Source: Immersiella caudata (taxonomy: Eukaryota; Ascomycota; Sordariomycetes; Sordariales; Lasiosphaeriaceae). Taken from it: a stretch of 64,000 nucleotides of DNA. The DNA is taken from contig JAULSU010000007.1 in assembly GCA_030512335.1 (NCBI GenBank), positions 124,001-188,000 on the forward strand. The letters run 5' to 3'. Below are positions 31,004 to 41,171 of the stretch, piece by piece (the first letter of the stretch is position 1; the number at the start of each line of letters is the position of its first letter). The notes beneath the pieces are model-generated. The model had not been told where the DNA came from, did not search any database, and saw nothing but the letters and a program-made list of their open reading frames with translations. A program made the translations under genes and the position numbers.

Positions 31004-33568
31004 CTAAACGATAGCGTACTTGAACAAACCACGCCTCTCAGCATACTGTGCCCACTCCGTCTCAGGACATGCGACGTGCCTCGAATCCTCCGTTCCCATC
31101 TCGACCAAGCCAACAAGTCTCCAACGGACGCCCTCAGTCCCCAGTTGCTTCCGAAGAATGAGGTGATGATAGCAACCTGGCACGAGGACAATTCTGTCAC
31201 CCCTCTTCGCTTCCCCGGCTCTCAAGAATCCCATTTCCCGCGCCCTTTTGTCGAAACTGTAGACCAAGGTACTGCCCCCTCTCTGCAGCAGTGTTTCTCC
31301 GTCCTGGAAACCTGTCTCGAATGTGTCGCTAATACCACCCCGAGCGCCTTTGTCAATCTCATCGAGAAGAGAATCGCTAGATGATAAGTCTGGGGAGTTG
31401 CGGAGGGCGTCGGCAATTTTTGAAGACTCCAAACTGGCACCTAGCAGTGTTGCCAGCGCAGTCTTGGTCTGACTTGGGAGGACGAGCCACTTCTCGAACA
31501 TGCGCTGATGCAATGTAGGCTTGTGACCGGTTGCGTCGGCCGCTTGCGAGCGAACAACATGGACAGTCCCCCTTGGTCGTCCGAGGACGGTTAGCGTTTT
31601 ACCGTCGGTGGAGAATTCGAAGTCATCCCTTGCTTGGCCGTCCCTCTTCATGCGGATGGTGAAATGATAAGCCTCCTCGCTCACCTCTCTAGCCCACGTT
31701 GGCACCCAAGTGGGCATGTCGCAGTCGGTATCCTCTCTGCAGTGCGCCGCATCGAGGAACGCGAGGGCACCCGTCTGTGTGGCGAGGCGTGACGCCAGGA
31801 CGGTGAAGAACTCGGCCCGGTTAGTTGTCGATTTCAGCTTAGCCATCAAGCTAACTTGCGCCTCATTGTCGCCCCCTACGACATACTCTGCACGGTTGAT
31901 CGCCCAGTGTTTGGCGTATGTAAGGTAGTAAGTACGCCATAGCCCGGTCGCCACCACGAGTAGGAACCCAATGGCGTGCGTGGATCTATTTCTATCCAGG
32001 AAAGTACTCAGTACCGTAGGACCCAAGATGCTAAGTTGCCGAATGAAGTCCCGTGTTTTGGTATCTTGTCCAGCTCTTGATCGCGCAGCAATTCCAAGCA
32101 CAGCATAGAATCTGTCATGCTCTTCCTGGCACTTGAAGCACCCGGCTGTGCGTAGTAGGAGACGTAGAATCCTATCAGGGAAGTCCTGCTTGTGAAAGGA
32201 AATCCTGTTTTCGTTGATATCCACCCCAAACAAACCGAACATCTTTTCCACGTGGAGCCCAGTAAGCTTCCTCGCGGGGTCCGGCTGATCTTCACGTTCT
32301 GAAAACTTGAAATCGTTGGTCACCGCGCGGAAACGCTCTGCCGCCCGAGACACCCCCAGAATCTCGTGATTCAAGTCCTTGTTGCCCACCCGTCTCTCAT
32401 AATGATGAACCCGCCAAAAGCTCTCGAGGTAGCAAACTCTCTCACCACACTGCATGAGAACAGGACCTGTTGCCAGAGCCACTTCTTGTACCACCCAAAG
32501 TCTCTGCCACCAACCTCGCCGACGGAGCTCCAAGATCCCTGGTAGGGCTTCAGAGTAAGGCGTATTCTTCCTCCCTGTGACCCGTGGGCTCAAACTCCCC
32601 AACAGGCTCAGAGACCCGATGAAGTCGAAGGCCGCTTGGATCTGTCGCCTATGTTCGCAATCACTCGATGCCTCGCACTCTTGCGTCCCCCGTGTTACGT
32701 GATATCCACCCAGCCAGATAATCACGGGGGCTGCATTCGCGTAAACCCAGTCCATGCGTTGAATCTGCACCCGCTTTTCGTCCTCATCGGCCTGATTGAT
32801 ACACAAGGCATCGATCCAGAGAGCAACGGAATGCTTCTCGTTCCTCAGGTACCGCAATGAACTCTCCAAGTTTGACGTCACCTCGAGTTGCCTAAAGACC
32901 AAGTTCGGGTGATCTTCTATGTTGAAACTGGATGCCAGACTCCAAGGCTTGGTCCTGAGAACTTCAAGGATGAGATTGCGAGCCCCGGTAATGGCTTCAA
33001 CAGGTGCCAAGCCTATCAGCATGCTGAGCAGCAAAAAATAGACGTCTCGAGAAACAATGCGTACTGCCCAGCCGGGCGCATCCAGCAACTTTCCGACCGT
33101 TGACCGTGTGAACAGGGCGTAAAAGGCAGCCGTGCCGACGCACCAGCTGAGAAATTGGTGGGTTTTGGAAAGGCCATAACCCCCGAGGAAGCAAATTCTA
33201 GCCCTGCGCCTCTCGGCCCTGAGTGTCTCGACCTCCCAGTCGTAAACGGAGGCGTATGGCTTCTTGGCTTCGTCAAGCGCGCGCGTGGCGAGAGGGCGAG
33301 GTTGAGGTGGGGGCAGGGCTTCCGGCGGGGATGGAGCTGCCGGCGGGGGTTCGAGATGCGCGATCTGGATGGGCTTCGTAATGGAGGCGTCGCCCCACTG
33401 GTACGAGAGGGCTTTGTAGCGCACCTTGAGGTTCGGCGGTCGCACCTCGAGAACACAGCGAATTTCATCGTGGAACGCGCCGGGAAGGACGTGCACGACG
33501 CGGAACTCGGTCGGGGCGATTGGACGATACAGAGTGCGTTGTGGATCGGTCTGGGCCGTTGTCGCCAT
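31004..33568 (-). CDS. HET-domain protein with a large insert
   Basis: 854 residues, single exon, from MATTAQTD. The first HET motif, YKALSYQWGD, is at residues 51-60 and the second, LWIDALCINQ, at about 250-259. They are normally 30-40 residues apart. Here a stretch of about 150 residues intervenes: a proline run (72-92), a basic helix, and hydrophobic segments (about 140-158 and 176-190) that could enter a membrane. The domain resumes with VYANAAPVIIWLGG and LWVVQEVALA. The C-terminus (about 560-854) carries no named domain. Probable role: incompatibility or cell-death signalling, perhaps at a membrane. Confidence 0.85.
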   Translation of the reverse strand: MATTAQTDPQRTLYRPIAPTEFRVVHVLPGAFHDEIRCVLEVRPPNLKVRYKALSYQWGDASITKPIQIAHLEPPPAAPSPPEALPPPQPRPLATRALDEAKKPYASVYDWEVETLRAERRRARICFLGGYGLSKTHQFLSWCVGTAAFYALFTRSTVGKLLDAPGWAVRIVSRDVYFLLLSMLIGLAPVEAITGARNLILEVLRTKPWSLASSFNIEDHPNLVFRQLEVTSNLESSLRYLRNEKHSVALWIDALCINQADEDEKRVQIQRMDWVYANAAPVIIWLGGYHVTRGTQECEASSDCEHRRQIQAAFDFIGSLSLLGSLSPRVTGRKNTPYSEALPGILELRRRGWWQRLWVVQEVALATGPVLMQCGERVCYLESFWRVHHYERRVGNKDLNHEILGVSRAAERFRAVTNDFKFSEREDQPDPARKLTGLHVEKMFGLFGVDINENRISFHKQDFPDRILRLLLRTAGCFKCQEEHDRFYAVLGIAARSRAGQDTKTRDFIRQLSILGPTVLSTFLDRNRSTHAIGFLLVVATGLWRTYYLTYAKHWAINRAEYVVGGDNEAQVSLMAKLKSTTNRAEFFTVLASRLATQTGALAFLDAAHCREDTDCDMPTWVPTWAREVSEEAYHFTIRMKRDGQARDDFEFSTDGKTLTVLGRPRGTVHVVRSQAADATGHKPTLHQRMFEKWLVLPSQTKTALATLLGASLESSKIADALRNSPDLSSSDSLLDEIDKGARGGISDTFETGFQDGETLLQRGGSTLVYSFDKRAREMGFLRAGEAKRGDRIVLVPGCYHHLILRKQLGTEGVRWRLVGLVEMGTEDSRHVACPETEWAQYAERRGLFKYAIV

Positions 33569-34059
33569 GGCGCGCGAAGAAGTGGTGTGCGGGAGAGGAT
33601 GGGTGTCCGATCAATGTGGCGGCTGGCCGGAGGGGTGCGTGGAACGCGAAGTTGAGCGCAGGGCACTAAAAGTCATTTCTGTGCAGACATCACTAGAGCC
33701 TCACGGCCGGGTTTGGATAGGGTTGGGCAGGTCTTTGAATGCATGGCTGCCTGGATGAAGAAAATGCAAGCCAAGTCAAAAAATCCCAAGCCCTCGCTGC
33801 CAGTTCCGACCAAGATGCTGCCAAGAGCTTCCAAGCCGTCCCATTCGCAGAACCCACGCAGGCAGTCCACTCAGGGAAGGAGCCGACGACCTTCAAGTTC
33901 TGCTCCACACTCCATTTTCAGCTCGCCAACTTCGCCCACCTTTTCCTCCAACCAAACCTTATTCTCCCCTTCATTGTTTCGGCAGGCTCGGAAAATACCC
34001 AACCTGCAACACCCCGAGCAATCGGCTGGCATCCACTCGATTCCGGCGCCCGGCGCCCT

Positions 34060-34780
34060 AACGCACAACACAGAGAGGCCTGGCTGCCAGCGCCCACATC
34101 CTGCCTCGGCGACACTCTTTGGGAGCAACCACCGCCTGGGCCCAAATCCTCACCACCGACGTCCTCGACTGGGCCACCCTCCTCCCCCTCTGCCTCCCCC
34201 ACCATTGACGACGGCCAATCCTGCACCACAGCCAACTACACCACCCTTTTTTTTCCCCTCCCTAAACCCACCGGCGACGTCCTCAAGGCCATCCAATCCC
34301 ACGGCGAAAGGCTCCGCAAGGACACCTGCACCCTCACCGGCGCTGAGGAGCTCGACTGTCCCCACCCCTACGCCCCCCTCTGGTGCGGCGTTACCTCGTC
34401 CCTGGCTACTTCCGTCTCAGCGGGTTACGCAGCCTACGGCCTGTCCGCCTCCTCATGGTGGGCTGCTCACTCTCCTGCCGCTGGCAAGTTGGCAGCTGAT
34501 TGCCCTCGTAACTGGTATGATGAGCTCGAGTGGTCGAATCAGGCGCGGTGGTTGAATAATACGATTATCATGGGCGAGTGCTATGTTGATAGGAAGCAGA
34601 CGGGGTGACCGGTTACGACGGGTCCGACGGCTACGCCGAGGCTGAGGAACAGTGGGATGCAGACGGTGACGAGCACGACGACGAGTACTAATCGGGCGGT
34701 GCCGAGAAGTGATCCGGGGCTGTGGGCTGCTATTGGGGGGTGGAGTGGTGGTGATGGCTGCTGGTGCTAGGGCGCATTGA
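34060..34780 (+). pseudogene. Secreted, possibly GPI-anchored protein, frame broken
   Basis: A conserved-looking Cys-rich core reads DDGQSCTTANYTTLFFP, PTGDVLKAIQSHG, CPHPYAPLWCG, AAYGLSASSWWAAHS and WLNNTIIMGECY. It resembles a fungal secreted family I know only as uncharacterised. The preceding codons (TTDVLDWATLLPLCLP) are in another frame: one C too many in the C5 run at 34196-34200. After a TGA at 34606-34608 a Thr/Ser-rich stretch continues. One G too many in the G6 run at 34735-34740 separates it from a hydrophobic GPI-like end (GGGVVVMAAGA) stopping at 34780. It is either a pseudogene or has two homopolymer sequence errors plus one nonsense change. Signal-peptide exon not located. Confidence 0.5.
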
Positions 34781-34926
34781 GTTGTGTCAATGGTGGTGTT
34801 TGGAAAGAAGTGTTGGGGTGTTGCATAATAAGGGTCAGGGGTAAGGGGGGGAGCGCATTGTAGCTGGTCTCTCGAACCTGCTGCATTCAGGGGCTGGCTA
34901 CAGCTAATTCGAATACAAAACATCGC

Positions 34927-36821
34927 TCAATGATTCATCCCGTTTGTTCCGTTTGTTGCCTTCCCCTTTTCCGCACCGTGCTTCGCAAAGAAGGCCTTCT
35001 GCCACGGCAGCGGCTCGGTGGCAACCTTGACCGGGCCGACGTCCCCGCCCTCTGCTCTGCGCTCTTTCCATGCCTCGATGTCCCGGTTGTCCACCCAGTT
35101 TCCGTGCAAGCCGAGTTTTACTTTCAGGGGCAAATGGATCACGGCGAGCGGGCCCTTGCTGAGGTTGAGTGCGTCCAAGATCACCACGTCGTTTCGTAGC
35201 TCGTCTAGGTGGTTGAGTAGGGCGATGATGTACCCTTCTCCTTCGGCACCGCCTTCTCTGGGGATGAAGGTTGGCTCTTGGAACGTCATGGTCGGGCCGG
35301 GGAAGTACGTGTCTTCAAGACCATACTTCCCGCCCTCTGTCTTGTCTCCAGATGGAGATGATCCGTCGTGAACATGCTCATCTGACCACGTGTAGTGCCC
35401 CAGAGTGTTGAAAAGCCCGCCCGCCGGAGGGCCACACTTTGCGAAATCGTATGGCTTCGTCGGGTCCACCACGGCCTGCCAGAAATGATGATACGGCTTG
35501 GTGACATATCGGTCGTCGATCCGGGAGAACTCTCCGTTGGTCGCCCACGTCAACGCCGGCTTGACTCGCTCGTCAGCAACGTAAACAGTCCCCTCAGGGT
35601 ATTCGACTGCGCTCTTCTTCGCCTTCGGGTCGAATATCCACCGCACCGTCGGCGAGCTGAGGTTGTTCCGCTTCGCAATACTGTCGAAACCCGGTGTGAC
35701 GCTTGGATCCGGCGGGAAGAAAAAGAAGACATTCCCATCCGCAACCGTCAAGTCGAACACCACCTCGCCCGTAGGCAGCTCATAGCACCCCGCAACATGA
35801 CCATGGAAACCTGACACCCGTTTAGCCTTCGCCCATTCCCATCCCAGGATCACTTACCATTATCAGCCCTAAACCAAACAATATCCTCCGCCTTCCCCCC
35901 CCTCCTCGGCACCAACCCATACCACTGATCCTCCTCCGGATCCCACGCAAATTTATTCCCCCCTTTCGCCATCCTTGCCTTATCCATCTTCAACGGCGTC
36001 AACGGCAACACCACCCAATCCCTACTAACCCCCACATCATGAATCATCCCCGCAAACGGCGCCTTATACCATGCCTCCTCCGTCTTCACCCCTTCCTTAT
36101 CAATCGTCCAAACCACCACGTCGACACTACAATCCGCCCCATCCCCGCCGGCTTCATACGCAAAACAGACCATCTCCCCCGTCTCTGGATCAAATTTCGG
36201 ATGCGCCGTAAACGTAGGCGCGTCGATCTGTCCTTCGAAATCATAACGTCCTATTGTTTCAAGCGTCTCGGGGTCCATCGCAAAGGGAGGTCCGTCCTCC
36301 TTCATCGCCAACAACATCCCGCGGTAAAAGACAACGTTGGTGTTGCTTGCGGTGCGGATGACGCCCTTGACGGATTCATTGTCGGTGTGCGGATTGCGGT
36401 AGCGACCAAATAGCGCGCGACGGGCGAGGGTCTCGGCGTTGTAGCGCTCGGTGCGGACGTAGCGGTGGACGAAGTCGGCTTGGCCGGCGTGGATGCGGAT
36501 GGCGGAGACAGCGCCGTCGCCGTTGAAGTGGATGTCGGAGGAGTAGAGGGGGGGGAAGCGGGTGTCGGGTTGGATGCGGTAGAAGGTGCCCGAGAGGGAG
36601 GGGGGGATTGTGCCGGAGTATTCGAGCTGAAACTGCGAGTTAGAAGAGAAAGAGAGAGAGGAGAGGGGGTGTACGTTGAGGATGGAGCCTTCGAAGCGGG
36701 AGGGCTTGTTCATGGAGGCGAAGGCGGGGGTGGAGGGGAATTTGGTGGGTTTGTCCGTGGTGAGTTTGCCGTCGGTGTAGGGGTCCGGGCTCTCTGGGAA
36801 GAGGGAGAAGATGTGCGCCAT
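34927..36821 (-). CDS. Carotenoid oxygenase (RPE65/CCD family)
   Basis: Exons 36821-36675, 36632-35858 and 35810-34927 give 601 residues. Intron 1 is 42 nt (GTACAC to CTCGCAG with a TCTAAC branch). It keeps frame, so an unspliced form would add 14 residues, but splicing restores FEGSILNFQLEYSG-x-IP, the family start. Iron-binding histidines are expected in TAHPKFD, MIHDVGV, FHGHVAG and near the C-terminus. GTFYRIQPD and FNGDGAV are family motifs. Such non-heme iron dioxygenases cleave a C=C bond in carotenoids, apocarotenoids or stilbenes; lignostilbene dioxygenase-like activity is plausible. The SnoaL-like gene upstream is on the same strand. The ATG MAHIFS at 36821 was chosen over the open frame upstream. 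Confidence 0.87.
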
Positions 36822-37317
36822 GTCTGCGGACGATGAGTTGTCTGCTGTGTTGGAATTAGGGGACCGCAGGTTGTAAGATGGCGACTTGTGATAATAAAGA
36901 AGAACGGCAACTCGTCGTGATGAAAAGGCGCCGTTGCTCCTCGGCCAATTCCGAGAAAAGGGGTTGTGCGGTATCACCTGATGGCTCCGCAGATGATCTG
37001 TCTTCCAGGATCAGACATGGCAATTTGTCTCCGGGTGTATTCCGAGAGCAGCCGCTGGGGGTTCGGCAGTCTCAACCGCTTGATGGCAGCCGGATAAGCG
37101 CGTGCGGGGAGAAACCCGTGGGGTGGGGGCTAAGCATTTCCCCAACTCTCGGCAGTCCTTGGGGTCGGAGACAGAAGAAGCGCCAGAACAAAATGACTAA
37201 ATCGCAAAACATTGATGCAAAACAAAAAGCGCGGATGTGATGAAGCAACCAAAACTGAATTGACTAATACCCCCTAATCCGACCCCTGAATTACACGACA
37301 ACATTCCCACCGACACC
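36822..37317. other. Intergenic between carotenoid oxygenase and SnoaL gene
   Basis: Promoter of the carotenoid oxygenase and 3' flank of the SnoaL gene; no gene seen. Confidence 0.6.
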
Positions 37318-38172
37318 CTACTCCACCTTATTCTGCACCAACGCCGGCAACACCTTATCCTTTGCCGTCGGCTCCCTATCACTCGCCCCCGGCCTGGTCT
37401 GTCCCTCCGGCAGCTCCAACACCAACGCCGACTCACTCTCCTCCAACTTCCCCGCCCAAATCGGCGCCCTCAAATCATCCACCGAGATCTGCTTCCCCGT
37501 CACCGGGTGCGGGTAATGAAACGGCACCGCCCTCGTGTCCGGCCATAGCGCCTTCTGCTCCAAAATCTCATCCGGCCCCAGCGGATCCTCGGGAAACGTC
37601 TTGGTCGGGAACGGTATATAGTTAGGCTTGGTATGGCTCCACCCGCTCTCGAACGTCGCATGCCAAAAGGGAAAGTATCGATACCGAAACAACTTCCACA
37701 CGCCATTCTCCTTGATGTACTCATTCTCGTACAGCCCGCCCTCCCACCACTGCCGGTGACCGCCGGGGAAGTACTCCTCGATGCGCTGGTGCGTGCCCGC
37801 CTGCATCAGCGCGCGCATGCGGCACCAGGCGTGGGTGCCCGTCTCGTCGACATCAATGATATCCTGCATCATGATGTGGTCCAGCAGGAAGCCGTGCACG
37901 GGGCCGTTGCGCCCGTTGACAAAGTTCTTTTGGAAGCGGCCTTGGTAGAGGCGCTTGATGCCGGCTTTGCCGCGGTAGCGTGAGCCGAGGAACTCGACGT
38001 AGGCGTCGGGGTGGTCTGAGAACATGTCGACGACTTCGTTATAGAGGCATTTGTCGAGGTAGTAGCCATACTTGTGGTGGATCTTGCGCACTTCGGCTTC
38101 TTCCGAGACGCGGGTGAGCTCCTTTTGGAGGGCTTGGACTTGGGCTTTAAGCTCGGCGAATTCTTGCTCCAT
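37318..38172 (-). CDS. SnoaL-like (NTF2-fold) protein
   Basis: 284 residues, one exon. An N-terminal coiled coil (residues 1-28) is followed by an NTF2-like domain, about 28-180: IHHKYGYYLDKCLYNEVVDM, FSDHPDAYVEF, GFLLDHIMMQDII, a histidine in GTHAWCRMRALMQAG and NEYIKENGVWKLFRYRYFPFW. The remaining 100 residues are proline-rich. SnoaL_4-type proteins act as cyclases, dehydratases, isomerases or hydrolases on aromatic or polyketide substrates. It lies head-to-tail with the carotenoid oxygenase, so the two may act in one aromatic or stilbene conversion. The true substrate is unknown. Confidence 0.82.
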   Translation of the reverse strand: MEQEFAELKAQVQALQKELTRVSEEAEVRKIHHKYGYYLDKCLYNEVVDMFSDHPDAYVEFLGSRYRGKAGIKRLYQGRFQKNFVNGRNGPVHGFLLDHIMMQDIIDVDETGTHAWCRMRALMQAGTHQRIEEYFPGGHRQWWEGGLYENEYIKENGVWKLFRYRYFPFWHATFESGWSHTKPNYIPFPTKTFPEDPLGPDEILEQKALWPDTRAVPFHYPHPVTGKQISVDDLRAPIWAGKLEESESALVLELPEGQTRPGASDREPTAKDKVLPALVQNKVE

Positions 38173-38561
38173 GGTTGTGGTGAAATGAGTATCGGCGTGA
38201 AAGGTGGAAAAAGTTTGGAATCAGGGGTTTGGTGGTTTGTCGAACAAATATCAGATGCTACCGAGCCGGGATGCGGGGATCTTAAGTGCGTCTCGCCATT
38301 GGCGATGCGACGTCGCTTTGTTCCTTCGGCAGATGATCCGAGGAACAGCGGAGACTGGTGTGCGGAGAATATCCGAGCCGGAAAAGTGCTTGCGGCTGGG
38401 TTTTCAGTTGAGATCTCCTGCAGCACACTTCATCCGGGGCCTGGGGCTAATAGTATGGTCCGCACACCTCGCATAGGTCACGTTCAAGCTCCCGTGTGCC
38501 TGCCGTCCACCACCACTTGTGAAGCGGATTTCTTGGCCGCAACTACTCGCATTGGCTTCTC
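38173..38561. other. Intergenic, no gene seen
   Basis: Contains the promoter of the SnoaL gene. Confidence 0.6.
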
Positions 38562-40613
38562 CTAGATGATGGGAACAATATGACTCCACACCCCTGAGCT
38601 CAAGCTGTCACTGTTGTCTGGTGCCGTCCAGTAGAGAGCAGCGATGAGAACGGCCCTCCAGATGATGATATCATCCATCCCCATCACTGCATTGGTGGAA
38701 TCGGACCTCTCGTTCATGACGGAACTCATAAACGCGCGAAGAACTCGGAACTGGTTGTTGGCCAACCGCAGACGGTCAAAGTCAGGATGCGCATCATCGT
38801 GCGGAACGAAGGCTAAAATCTGTTCTGAGATTGGGTGGAGACGAAATCGGCGAAATATGTCGCGTGCAAAAGAGGAATCCAGGAGTGTTGGATCGTCGTG
38901 TCCTAGATCCGGAAAGGCGTTCAGAACACCTTGAATTGCATTCAGCGCATGCTGATGTCGCTGGACAATGTCTGCGCCTGCCTGGCTCGTCGCTTGCTCC
39001 GGAGCTTCGTCATCTCTACCAGCAAATGAAGGTCGTTTTCCACCTCTATTCGGCGACGTTGCATGATCGATCCTCATGACCATGAGAGTGGTCTGGAGGA
39101 TCCGGCAAGTTCGGCACCGGAGGTCCTCCTCTGTCAGCCCGGACGCCAAGACGCGATCCAGTTGTTGTATCTGGAGGAGGAAACGGACGCGTAAACACTT
39201 TTGCTCCAGGGTGTCCATTGAATTATCGAATGCTGTCTCGAAATCGTCAAAGTCGCGTAGGATCAGCCACGTCCAGTCTAACAGCTCGTGGAACAGATCA
39301 AACGACGCGTCGTGCTGGCCCGCAGGTATGAGTCCGAGCTTCCTCTGTCGGGATTCTCTCAGGGTTGTTTCGCCGTTTTCCAGTTTCGACTCGTCCAATC
39401 CTTCCACCGTTTCAAGGCTCCACCTTACACGCAGAGGCTCCTCCACGGGATTGACGATCTGTGGGAACCTTGACCCTTGAGCGTTGCGGCTTGACCAAAA
39501 ACCTCCGTTCAAGGCCAGCATAGCAAGCGCGGACGCCTTCCTGCTTGTTGGCCTCGAGGGGAATATGACAGGAACGTAGCCGGGAGTCTCGGTTTCCATC
39601 ATCCATTCGAGGCCGTGGTCATCAGCGACCCGAGGCGGGTAGTCCAAGCAAGGAAGGCCGTCAGATCCGTGGTCGTGCAAAGAAGGATGATGCCGCAAGC
39701 TCTCGTCCTTCAGCCCCTTTCCACCATCTGCGACTGTGCGACAGATAAGCGACTGAGGCGTGGTCGAAACATATGCAGGCGGCTTGACATATCTCAGTTC
39801 GCCCAACGAGCACTCGAGCGTAAACCGCAGCTGGTCGATTGCCATTGAGTTTGAAATGGGGTTCCTCTCGGGCCGGGCGGCGTTACCATGACGGGAGAAG
39901 ACGCCAACTGTCCCCAGTGTCGGATGCTGCCTGAAATCGAACTGAAACTCGGCGCTCCTGATGGCCGGGTACACTGCTACAGTGGGATCCCAGTCGTTAC
40001 GGTAGGACAGCCCACCGGATGCAGCACCGGCCGCCACGATGAAGCCAATGTCTGCGTACGCCGGTACAGCCAGGAGGTCGCCTGCGAGGTAGTCGGCAGT
40101 GGTGTGTTCGACATACTTGCATTGTCGCGCTAACCCCTCCAATCCGGCGTGGTTCAGAAAGCGAAGCCATGTCGCCGCGGGCGGCCGAGACTCGGACCCA
40201 GAGCTGGCTGCCTTCGTGTCCTTCGCGTCGAACATCTCCTCGCGCCCCTCACTTTCCCGAACCATCTCCAGCACATCTTTTGCGCGGAGAACCGGCGTGG
40301 TAGCAATTGAGAGACGGTTGAGTTCGTTCCATGACCATTCTCTCTTCGTCTTGGTGGCCCAGTAGCCGATCGCTCGATGATTGCATTTTCGTCGGCCCGG
40401 CCCGGCCGCCAAGGTTGCTTGGTAAATGGTGACAAGCGCGAAGAGCGCCGCGAAAAAGCCGATGACGACGGTGAATGCGAATGTTACGGGATCCCAGTCA
40501 AACTTGGCATCATCGGTGACTGCTTGGTCTTCGATCGTCTGTAGCAGAAGGCGCAGCAGGCAATCCGTCGAGTTTTCGCGCTCGGCGCATTTGGAAGCAG
40601 CCGTGTCGGACAT
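38562..40613 (-). CDS. Large membrane-anchored hypothetical protein
   Basis: 683 residues, one exon. A single strong transmembrane segment, FTVVIGFFAALFALVTIYQA (about residues 47-66), comes just after a short acidic start. It is followed by a basic stretch GPGRRKCNHRAIGYWA. The rest is soluble and has no named domain; it contains a DWTWLILRDFDDFE segment and a final hydrophobic stretch DIIIWRAVLIAALYW. The layout is familiar from fungal hypothetical proteins found near HET genes, but no function is known to me. It is divergent from the HET gene at 41172, separated by about 560 bp. Confidence 0.7.
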   Translation of the reverse strand: MSDTAASKCAERENSTDCLLRLLLQTIEDQAVTDDAKFDWDPVTFAFTVVIGFFAALFALVTIYQATLAAGPGRRKCNHRAIGYWATKTKREWSWNELNRLSIATTPVLRAKDVLEMVRESEGREEMFDAKDTKAASSGSESRPPAATWLRFLNHAGLEGLARQCKYVEHTTADYLAGDLLAVPAYADIGFIVAAGAASGGLSYRNDWDPTVAVYPAIRSAEFQFDFRQHPTLGTVGVFSRHGNAARPERNPISNSMAIDQLRFTLECSLGELRYVKPPAYVSTTPQSLICRTVADGGKGLKDESLRHHPSLHDHGSDGLPCLDYPPRVADDHGLEWMMETETPGYVPVIFPSRPTSRKASALAMLALNGGFWSSRNAQGSRFPQIVNPVEEPLRVRWSLETVEGLDESKLENGETTLRESRQRKLGLIPAGQHDASFDLFHELLDWTWLILRDFDDFETAFDNSMDTLEQKCLRVRFLLQIQQLDRVLASGLTEEDLRCRTCRILQTTLMVMRIDHATSPNRGGKRPSFAGRDDEAPEQATSQAGADIVQRHQHALNAIQGVLNAFPDLGHDDPTLLDSSFARDIFRRFRLHPISEQILAFVPHDDAHPDFDRLRLANNQFRVLRAFMSSVMNERSDSTNAVMGMDDIIIWRAVLIAALYWTAPDNSDSLSSGVWSHIVPII

Positions 40614-41171
40614 GGTGGGCGGGGTGCGCGTTGTCGATCATCGTGGTTGCCAGCGACGCTCCCGCGCCTGCTCGACGTTTTCCGAGACATCTGGTCATGT
40701 GAAATGCTGGTGCAAAGGCGGCCAGCTAATTGGATGCGGCCGCGGATTTCCCCATGAAGAAGCGCGGAGAGGAGAGACGAATGGCAGGACGTTGAGAGCA
40801 CGAAAGCTGAAAACATCTGCGAGGATCAGTCCAGGTCAGGGCAAAAGGTCCCTCGGGCCGTGCGCGCAGTGTTGCTAGCACTGGGGATCTGGAAAATTGC
40901 ATGGCCAACATCCATGTGTTGCGTCCTGGGAATCTTGAAATGCCGATTGAGCCTTCGACGCGCATAGAAAGACGATTTGGGTCCATGCTGAGCATGTCAA
41001 ATGTCAACAAATGTGTTTGCAACTCGGTTGACTCGGTTTTTCTCTGGCGAAGGCCTGCGTCGATTTGCATGCGTTTTTTTTTCGCACGGAGCACATGGCC
41101 CCTCACTTCCCTCAGGCCGGCCTTTGCAAACTTCACCGCCCCGTCCGTCCCACCAACCATCTCCATCCAAA
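40614..41171. promoter_or_regulatory. Divergent promoter region between membrane protein and HET gene
   Basis: 558 bp between two divergent starts; the HET frame is open back to 41001 without an ATG. No specific site recognised. Confidence 0.4.

Noticed and set aside
33713..34555. 280-codon plus-strand frame rich in proline and serine
   Set aside because: Composition is that of an off-frame reading of C-rich DNA; the overlapping frame carries the conserved Cys/Trp motifs.
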